Made by a program: the position numbers and the translations under genes. DNA of 46,072 nucleotides from an uncultured Phaeodactylibacter sp. Lineage in GTDB: Bacteria; Bacteroidota; Bacteroidia; Chitinophagales; Saprospiraceae. The stretch is taken from the NCBI GenBank assembly GCA_913057245.1, contig CAJXNH010000025.1, forward strand, positions 1-46,072. Direction: 5' to 3'. The notes under the pieces are model-generated. The model was not told the origin of the DNA. It did not search any database and was given only the letters and a program-made list of their open reading frames with translations. Positions 40,602-46,072 of this stretch are shown here, piece after piece (within the stretch, counting starts at the first letter, position 1; the number at the start of each line of letters is the position of its first letter).

Positions 40602-41318
40602 ATGCTTAAGAAACAGTATCTGAAAACTAAGCCAGCCTGCAAGGTAACCTTCAGCCTGCCTGCCCACGCCGTAAACGGCGCTAAGGAAGTAAAACTACTC
40701 GGTGACTTCAACAACTGGAGCCCGGAGTCTGCTCCAAAAATGAAAGCCGCAAAGGACGAGTACAAAGCCGTACTCGAACTGGAAACCGGCCGCCATTATC
40801 AGTTCCGTTACCTCATCGACGAGGCTTACTGGGAAAATGACCATCAGGCGGATGGGTACACTCCATCTCCTTACCATGGCATCGACAATTCCGTAGTCGT
40901 GCTGGAAGAGCAACCTGTGGCAGCGCCTGCCAAAGCTAAAAAGGCTGCACCTGCCAAAAAAGCAGCTAAAAAAGCTACGCCGGTAAAAGCAGCAACTAAG
41001 AAGGCAGCACCTGCTAAGAAGGCGGCACCTAAGAAATCGGCTGCCAGGAAGACCGCAACCGATGACCTCAAAAAAATCGAAGGCATTGGACCAAAAATCG
41101 CCACCCTCCTGGCCGAAGCAGGTATCAAGACCTTCAAAGACCTCGCCACTGCAAAGAAGGCGAAAGTACAGGAAGTCCTGACCACAGCTGGCCCTCGCTA
41201 CAAAATGCACGATCCGGCAACCTGGATGGAGCAGGCCAAACTGGCCAACGCTGGCGAATGGGAGAAACTGGAGCAACTTCAAAAGGAGCTCAAAGGCGGA
41301 AAGCGCACCAAAAAGTAA
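40602..41318 (+). CDS. Glycogen-binding E-set domain / lysine-alanine linker / helix-hairpin-helix fusion
   Basis: A 238-residue protein of three parts. Residues 12-101 form an AMPK/CBM48-like glycogen-recognition Ig fold (VTFSLPAHAVNGAKEVKLLG, DFNNWSPES, YQFRYLIDE). Residues 105-152 are a histone H1-like basic linker of KKAAPAKKAAKK units. Residues 154-238 are a helix-hairpin-helix module (LKKIEGIGPKIATLLAEAGI, then MHDPATWMEQAKLANAGEWE) of the kind found as the C-terminal extension of Bacteroidota ribosomal protein L21. It has no signal peptide. The fusion suggests a link between a polysaccharide and nucleic acid or ribosomes; function unknown. Two promoter matches precede it and a strong terminator follows, so it is monocistronic and probably well expressed. 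Confidence 0.85.
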   Translation: MLKKQYLKTKPACKVTFSLPAHAVNGAKEVKLLGDFNNWSPESAPKMKAAKDEYKAVLELETGRHYQFRYLIDEAYWENDHQADGYTPSPYHGIDNSVVVLEEQPVAAPAKAKKAAPAKKAAKKATPVKAATKKAAPAKKAAPKKSAARKTATDDLKKIEGIGPKIATLLAEAGIKTFKDLATAKKAKVQEVLTTAGPRYKMHDPATWMEQAKLANAGEWEKLEQLQKELKGGKRTKK

Positions 41319-41343
41319 CTTTCCGCAATATTCCTCAACGCAA

Positions 41344-41380
41344 AGAAGCCCCGCCGGTCTGATATACCAACGGGGCTTCT
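41344..41380. terminator. Bidirectional terminator between convergent genes
   Basis: AGAAGCCCCG (41344-41353) pairs with CGGGGCTTCT (41371-41380), a perfect 10-bp stem with a 17-base loop, followed by CCTTTTC on the plus strand. It serves the HhH fusion gene and possibly the Asp-box gene from the other side. Confidence 0.8.
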
Positions 41381-41405
41381 CCTTTTCTGGCTTGCTACTC
41401 CGAAA

Positions 41406-44400
41406 CTACTCTTTGAAGAGCGAGAAGGGCACGGCTTCAACGGCCTTACGGTAAGCCGCAAAGTCCTTGTCAAAAAACTCGTCTATTCTTCCCGTCACTT
41501 CCCCGACCTGCGCCTTTGCCTGGTCTAGTTTCACCTGCCCCATTGGCGATAGTGCCCCCTGCACGCCTTCCAGGTAGGAATATACGCCGTATAAGGTGCT
41601 GTTGAGCAAGCCAGTGGACCGCCGGATGCCTTTAAAGTCCTCCGGCAGCATATACAATTCTTCCAGCTGCGTGATGCTGTCCTGTAGGACCTTGCCCTGC
41701 TCTTTGATGGCTTTCAGCGTACTGTCCGGTGCATGGACCAGCGCCTCGTTTACCCTTTTGATGGTTTTTTGAGCCTCCTGAAGACGAGTAAAAGCTGCCT
41801 CTGCTTCTTCCACCATCTCATAAAAGGCCTGATAGCCCGTGTGCTCCGCCCGCAAATCCGCCAAATCAACGTCCAGTCTCGGATCGGCATGGACCTCTAC
41901 CTTTGTGGAATCGGAAAAGTCTCCACTGCTGATGACCAGCTTGTATTCACCGGGGAGTACCTGATACCCGCGTGGTGGATCGCTGTCAGGCTTCGCCGCC
42001 CGCCGGGAAGGGAATCGCACGCCTTCGCTACGCAGGTCCCAGGTGAAGCGGTTCATGCCGGGCTTCAGCTTTTCTGAAAACCGGCGAATAGTATCGCCTG
42101 CCATGTCCAGCACGACGATTTGGGCTTTCTTGCCCAGCTTCCGGCCTTTCTCCTGAGTCTCCTCTTCAGCCTCCTGCTTGTCGACCTCTTCTTTCTCCTC
42201 ATCAGCTTCCTCTTCCTCAGCTGGCTTTTGCCAAACGGTAATCCGGGCGTAGGGCGAGCGGTTTTTCCCACTGAACTCCCCATCTGCCGGAAAATGAGAG
42301 CCTTCGTAGCTTTTGTAATTGGCCAGGTAAGCATCGGGGACCGGGAAGGTGCGGAACGTATCCTGTAGAACGTCGCCTTCTGTCCTGGCAATCTCCTGCA
42401 TCGGGCGGGTGTCATCAAGTACCCAGGCCGAACGCCCGAAGGTGCCAATAACAAGGTCCTTATCCCGTGGGTGGATTTGCAGGTCACGTACCGGTGTGGC
42501 CGGAAAGCCCTGATCCCACTGCTGCCAGTCTGCTCCGCCATTCAGGCTGAAGTATAATCCGTAATCCGTGCCCAGCCACAGCAGGTTGGGGGCATCGGGG
42601 TCCTGAACGATCGACAGCGCGTGACCCTCTACCTGATCTTCATCCACAATTCGCTCAAAGGTTGCTCCAAAGTCAGTCGTATGATAAGCCATAGGGCGCC
42701 AGTCGTTTCGGCGGTAATCATTGACGATGACAAAGGCTTCACCGGCATTACTTGCTGAGACTTCGATGTAGGGAATCCAACTGCCGGGGCGGGCACCGGG
42801 CAGGCGGCTGCTCAGTTCTGTCCAGGTTTTGCCGCCGTCCCGGGTGAGCTGCAGGTGGCCGTCATCCGTGCCCACCCAAATCACATTTTCTTCCACCGGG
42901 CTGGGGGCAATAGCCAGAATACTGGTAAAGTTCTCCGCCCGGGTATCATCGATGGTCAGCCCACCGCTGTCAAACTGCCGCTGCTTGGTGGAGTCGTTGG
43001 TGGTGAGGTCAGGAGAAATGATTGCCCAGGTCAACCCGCAATCCATGCTTTTGTGCACGTACTGGCTGCCGAAGTAGATGCCGCAATCGTGGAAGGGGTT
43101 TTGCGCGATCGCCGCATTCCAGTTGAAGCGCAGTTCCTCCCCTTCCGGATGTACCGGCTTGACGAAGCGGCTTTTGCCCGTCTCCCGGTCGATGTAGGAC
43201 ACATTGCCACCCTGTGACATGGCGTATACGTAACGGTTGTTATCGGGACGGAAGACCACATCAAAGCCATCGCCAAAGTAGACCTCCTGCCAATCTGTAT
43301 TCTGAATGCCGCCGTATTCCCAAACCGAGCTGGGCCCCACCCAGGAGCCATTGTCCTGCATGCCTCCGGCGATATTGTAAGGGATATCCATATCCACGCT
43401 AATGTGGTAGAACTGCGCCAGGGGCAAGGTTTGCACAAAACGCCAGGTATCACCGCCGTCGTGGCTGATATTCAGGCCGCCGTCATTCCCTTCGATCATG
43501 TAGGCAGGGTTGTCGGGGTGAACCCAGAAGGCGTGGTGGTCAGGGTGCGTGCCCCGGCCGAATAGCTCAAAAGTCTTGCCTCCGTCTTCTGACTTGGACA
43601 GGTAAGACCAGAGGTTGAATATCCGGTTCTCATTCTGAGGGTCGGCAAAGATGTCAGCGTAGTAGAACGGACGGTTACCGATATTCTCGGTGGAGACTAG
43701 CTTCCACTTAAAACCGCCATCGGTGGATTTATAGAACCCATTCTTCTTCGCTTCAATCAACGCATAGACGATGCTGGGTTTGGAAGGCGCAATCGCCAGC
43801 CCCATGCGCCCGAGGTCTCCTTTTGGCAAGCCATCCTCTGAAGTCCGTTCTTCCCAGCTGTCTCCACCATCAAAAGATACGTAGAGGCCGGAGCCTTCGC
43901 CGCCGGAATTAAAAAACCAGGGTTTACGCCCAAATTCCCACATGGCAGCAATCAGCTTGTCGGGATTGGAGGGGTCCACCACCAAATCCGCGCAGCCCGT
44001 GGAGTCATTGACAAACAAGACTTTTTCCCAGGTCTCCCCTCCGTCTTCGGTCCGGAAAACACCCCGCTCCGGATTCGGCCCCCAGGCGGAGCCCAATGCA
44101 GCGGCGTACACCACATCCGGGTTGTCGCGGTGGATGATGATACGGTGGATGGTCCGGGTGTTTTCCAAACCCATCCGCTTCCAGTTTTTACCCCCGTCGA
44201 TGGATTTGAAAATACCCGCCCCGCTATTGTGGGAGTTCCGGGGGTTGCCCTCCCCGGTACCCACCCAGATTTCGTCCGGATTATTTTGATTGATAGCCAG
44301 CGCACCAATAGACTGCAGGGGCGCATCATCAAAAACAGGCTCCCATTTAATACCGCCGCTGCCGGAGTACCAGACACCGCCCGATGCGGTGCCGATGTAG

Positions 44401-44585
44401 ATGCGGTTGGGCTGAGCATTCACTACATCAATCGTAGTGACCCGGCCGCTCATACCTGCCGGGCCGATACTGCGGGGCGAAAGGGCTTCAAAGTGGCCCA
44501 GGTCGATATTCTGACCAAATAATGGAAAGGATAAAACGCTAAGGCTGATAACCAACAGCCAGCTTAACTTTTGAATCATTTGCAT
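41406..44585 (-). CDS. Exported Asp-box (sortilin/VPS10-like) beta-propeller protein
   Basis: A 1059-residue protein with signal peptide 1-25 (ending FPLFGQ). Ten Asp-box repeats of the form S-x-D-G-G-x-x-W are visible (KSIDGGKNW, RTEDGGETW, SFDGGDSW, KSTDGGFKW, KSEDGGKTF, SHDGGDTW, KSMDCGLTW, TRDGGKTW, TTDFGATF, SLNGGADW), which build a VPS10/sialidase-like propeller over about 40-740. An acidic, Lys/Glu-rich stretch lies near 800, followed by a beta domain (LKPGMNRFTWDLR) and a C-terminal coiled coil. Bacteroidota relatives are annotated as glycosyl hydrolases, without proof of activity. No T9SS domain is seen. ATG codons at 44585 and 44579 are both possible starts. Confidence 0.88.
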   Translation of the reverse strand: MQMIQKLSWLLVISLSVLSFPLFGQNIDLGHFEALSPRSIGPAGMSGRVTTIDVVNAQPNRIYIGTASGGVWYSGSGGIKWEPVFDDAPLQSIGALAINQNNPDEIWVGTGEGNPRNSHNSGAGIFKSIDGGKNWKRMGLENTRTIHRIIIHRDNPDVVYAAALGSAWGPNPERGVFRTEDGGETWEKVLFVNDSTGCADLVVDPSNPDKLIAAMWEFGRKPWFFNSGGEGSGLYVSFDGGDSWEERTSEDGLPKGDLGRMGLAIAPSKPSIVYALIEAKKNGFYKSTDGGFKWKLVSTENIGNRPFYYADIFADPQNENRIFNLWSYLSKSEDGGKTFELFGRGTHPDHHAFWVHPDNPAYMIEGNDGGLNISHDGGDTWRFVQTLPLAQFYHISVDMDIPYNIAGGMQDNGSWVGPSSVWEYGGIQNTDWQEVYFGDGFDVVFRPDNNRYVYAMSQGGNVSYIDRETGKSRFVKPVHPEGEELRFNWNAAIAQNPFHDCGIYFGSQYVHKSMDCGLTWAIISPDLTTNDSTKQRQFDSGGLTIDDTRAENFTSILAIAPSPVEENVIWVGTDDGHLQLTRDGGKTWTELSSRLPGARPGSWIPYIEVSASNAGEAFVIVNDYRRNDWRPMAYHTTDFGATFERIVDEDQVEGHALSIVQDPDAPNLLWLGTDYGLYFSLNGGADWQQWDQGFPATPVRDLQIHPRDKDLVIGTFGRSAWVLDDTRPMQEIARTEGDVLQDTFRTFPVPDAYLANYKSYEGSHFPADGEFSGKNRSPYARITVWQKPAEEEEADEEKEEVDKQEAEEETQEKGRKLGKKAQIVVLDMAGDTIRRFSEKLKPGMNRFTWDLRSEGVRFPSRRAAKPDSDPPRGYQVLPGEYKLVISSGDFSDSTKVEVHADPRLDVDLADLRAEHTGYQAFYEMVEEAEAAFTRLQEAQKTIKRVNEALVHAPDSTLKAIKEQGKVLQDSITQLEELYMLPEDFKGIRRSTGLLNSTLYGVYSYLEGVQGALSPMGQVKLDQAKAQVGEVTGRIDEFFDKDFAAYRKAVEAVPFSLFKE

Positions 44586-44741
44586 AAGGTGCTTTTTCGT
44601 TTAGAAAGGTAAAATAGGTCTTCTTCAGGGTTTTCCACAATTGCAGCCTCAGACCTGACGGGGGAATGACATACACTACAGGACAGCCGGGGCATGAAAT
44701 CCAATAGTTTTTATTGTACCTTCGATATCAAACAGGGAGCT

Positions 44742-45986
44742 ATGAAGTTTAAGGACTATAATTTACATCCACAGCTACAAAAAGGGATTGAAAAAGCCGG
44801 GCTTAAACGGCCCACCGATATTCAGTATAAGTCTATCCCCGGGATTCTCAAAGGGGAGGACGTACTGGCAGTTGCTCAGACCGGGACAGGGAAAACGGCT
44901 GCCTTTGCCATACCTATCCTGCACAAACTGCATGTACAAAAACAGCAGGCCCGCCGGGACGATGGCATGCGCTGCCTGGTCATGACCCCCACCCATGAGC
45001 TGGCGCTGCAGGTGGCTAAAGTCTTTCAAAACCTGGGCGCCCATACGCTTGTAACAACCATGGCCCTCATTGGTGGTGTAGACCAAGAGCCTCAGATTGA
45101 AGCCCTAAAGAAGGGCGTGGACGTACTGGTCGCTACCCCTGGACGATTTTTTGACCTAATCAGTCAGGGGCACCTGCGGCCCGAGCGCATTCAAATCCTG
45201 GTGCTGGATGAAGCCGACCATATGCTGGACCTGGGCTTCCTGCAAGACATTAGCGACCTGCACCGCAAACTGCCTGCTAAACGGCAGACCCTCTTCTTCT
45301 CAGCCACAATCAACCTGCACATCAAGAAAATGGCCTATGCGCTAATCAATCAGCAGGCCATCCGCATTCAGATTTCGCCCAAGGACCCGGTTTCCAAAAA
45401 CGTGGACCACTACGTGGCGGCCATAGAGATGGACGACAAACGTTTCTTTCTGGAGCGGATCATCAAAGAGAATCCGGAAAGTAAAATCCTAGTTTTTGTG
45501 CGCACCAAAGTCCGGGCCGAGCGGGTAGCCAAAGCGATGGAGCGGGTTGACATTCAGGCGCTGACCATACACAGCGATAAAGAGCAGAAAGACCGTTCAG
45601 CTGTACTGCGGCAATTCCGGGAAGGAACGGTACGGGTGCTCATTGCCACTGATGTGAGTGCAAGGGGCATTGACATTCCCGGTGTCACCTACGTCATCAA
45701 CTACGATTTGCCGGAACAGGCGGAAAACTATGTGCACCGCGTAGGTCGGACAGGACGTGGTAAGGCACGCGGGCAGGCCCTGAGTTTTTGCAGCCCCAAT
45801 GAAGCGGAACTGCTGGAAGCTATCGAAGCTTATATTGGCAAGGCGATCAAGGTCCTGGATGTAGAACATGGAGAATACGAGAATACCCGCCTGCTTTCGG
45901 AGGATGCAGGGGTCAGCCTGGAAGATATGCTTTCAGAAATAGAAGAACTGGAATCCGAAAAAAAGCGAAAGAAAAAGAAAAAGTAA
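44742..45986 (+). CDS. DEAD-box RNA helicase, RhlE-like
   Basis: A 414-residue ATP-dependent RNA helicase. The ATG at 44742 has GGGAG four bases upstream and gives a normal N-terminus (MKFKDYNLHPQLQKGIEKAG); the frame is open 16 codons further up. Motifs in order: Q motif RPTDIQ, AQTGTGKTAA, PTHELALQ, TPGR, DEAD, SAT, FVRTK, TDVSARGIDIP, HRVGRTGR. Motif Ia has His where Arg is usual (PTRELA). A Lys/Glu-rich tail (ESEKKRKKKKK) is typical for cold-shock and ribosome-assembly helicases of this class. Confidence 0.95.
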   Translation: MKFKDYNLHPQLQKGIEKAGLKRPTDIQYKSIPGILKGEDVLAVAQTGTGKTAAFAIPILHKLHVQKQQARRDDGMRCLVMTPTHELALQVAKVFQNLGAHTLVTTMALIGGVDQEPQIEALKKGVDVLVATPGRFFDLISQGHLRPERIQILVLDEADHMLDLGFLQDISDLHRKLPAKRQTLFFSATINLHIKKMAYALINQQAIRIQISPKDPVSKNVDHYVAAIEMDDKRFFLERIIKENPESKILVFVRTKVRAERVAKAMERVDIQALTIHSDKEQKDRSAVLRQFREGTVRVLIATDVSARGIDIPGVTYVINYDLPEQAENYVHRVGRTGRGKARGQALSFCSPNEAELLEAIEAYIGKAIKVLDVEHGEYENTRLLSEDAGVSLEDMLSEIEELESEKKRKKKKK

Positions 45987-46026
45987 GCTACTTAAAATAG
46001 ATTTTAGTAAAGTTAAAAGTTTAGAC

Positions 46027-46047
46027 GCGCGCGCACCCGCTGCGCGC
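46027..46047 (+). other. GC-rich hairpin near the window end
   Basis: GCGCGCGC (46027-46034) can pair with GCGCGC (46042-46047) around a seven-base loop, 40 bases after the helicase stop in otherwise AT-rich sequence. There is no T tract, so it is not a standard terminator; the rest of the feature lies outside the window. Confidence 0.3.
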
Positions 46048-46072
46048 CACGTGCATACGCGGAGCTCCGAAA

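Noticed and set aside
40365..40667. 100-codon minus-strand frame in the AT-rich gap
   Set aside because: It overlaps the start and both promoters of the glycogen-binding fusion gene, and its translation has no family features.

Overview
The window looks like a chromosomal segment of a marine Bacteroidota bacterium, most likely Saprospiria (Lewinella/Phaeodactylibacter-like). The grounds are a type IX secretion (Por) C-terminal domain on a long HYR-module surface protein, promoter motifs of the Bacteroidota form TTTG-N20-TAnnTTTG, very few Shine-Dalgarno sites, LytS/LytR-type two-component genes with TPR sensors, and a helix-hairpin-helix module of the kind known from the C-terminal extension of Bacteroidota ribosomal protein L21. 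The genus is inference; no rRNA or tRNA gene was seen.

Layout. (1) 1-15.58 kb: manC, a LytTR regulator and TPR histidine kinase pair preceded by an AT-rich antitoxin-like gene, a VWA protein, a GH109-like oxidoreductase-fold glycosidase, a 1187-residue HYR/T9SS surface protein, a leucine-rich-repeat protein and a tail-collar protein. Most gaps here are large non-coding islands built from the same repeat modules in much the same order, all lying on the same strand whatever the direction of neighbouring genes. One module (about 145-149 bp, three tandem copies at 14917-15363) carries an inverted repeat whose two arms change together between copies, which points to a selected stem-loop. (2) 15.58-19.38 kb: a polyamine block, with a membrane-anchored spermidine-synthase-like protein divergent from a YgiB-like lipoprotein, a YgiC-like glutathionylspermidine-synthase ATP-grasp ligase and speD. 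(3) 19.38-22.0 kb: a two-gene operon of a cytosolic substrate-binding-protein domain fused to an SAM methyltransferase, followed by oxyR with both peroxide-sensing cysteines. (4) 22.18-31.01 kb: a hexuronate operon uxuA-uxaC-kdgK-eda-dctPQM-uxaA, complete for import and catabolism of glucuronate/galacturonate except for the fructuronate/tagaturonate reductase. (5) 31.0-37.4 kb: arginine decarboxylase (TTG start), a MazG-like pyrophosphohydrolase, a single-domain response regulator with a cysteine-less thioredoxin-fold protein, a divergent FixL-like PAS histidine kinase and a YfbK-like VWA lipoprotein. (6) 37.6-46.07 kb: an EI24/CysZ-like membrane protein, a C1 peptidase, an 857-bp AT-rich gap, a glycogen-binding-domain/H1-like/HhH fusion, a large Asp-box (sortilin-like) exported protein and a DEAD-box helicase.

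The strongest candidates for something undescribed are the substrate-binding-domain/methyltransferase fusion upstream of oxyR, the glycogen-binding/HhH fusion, and the strand-polarised, covarying repeat modules of the first 15.6 kb.
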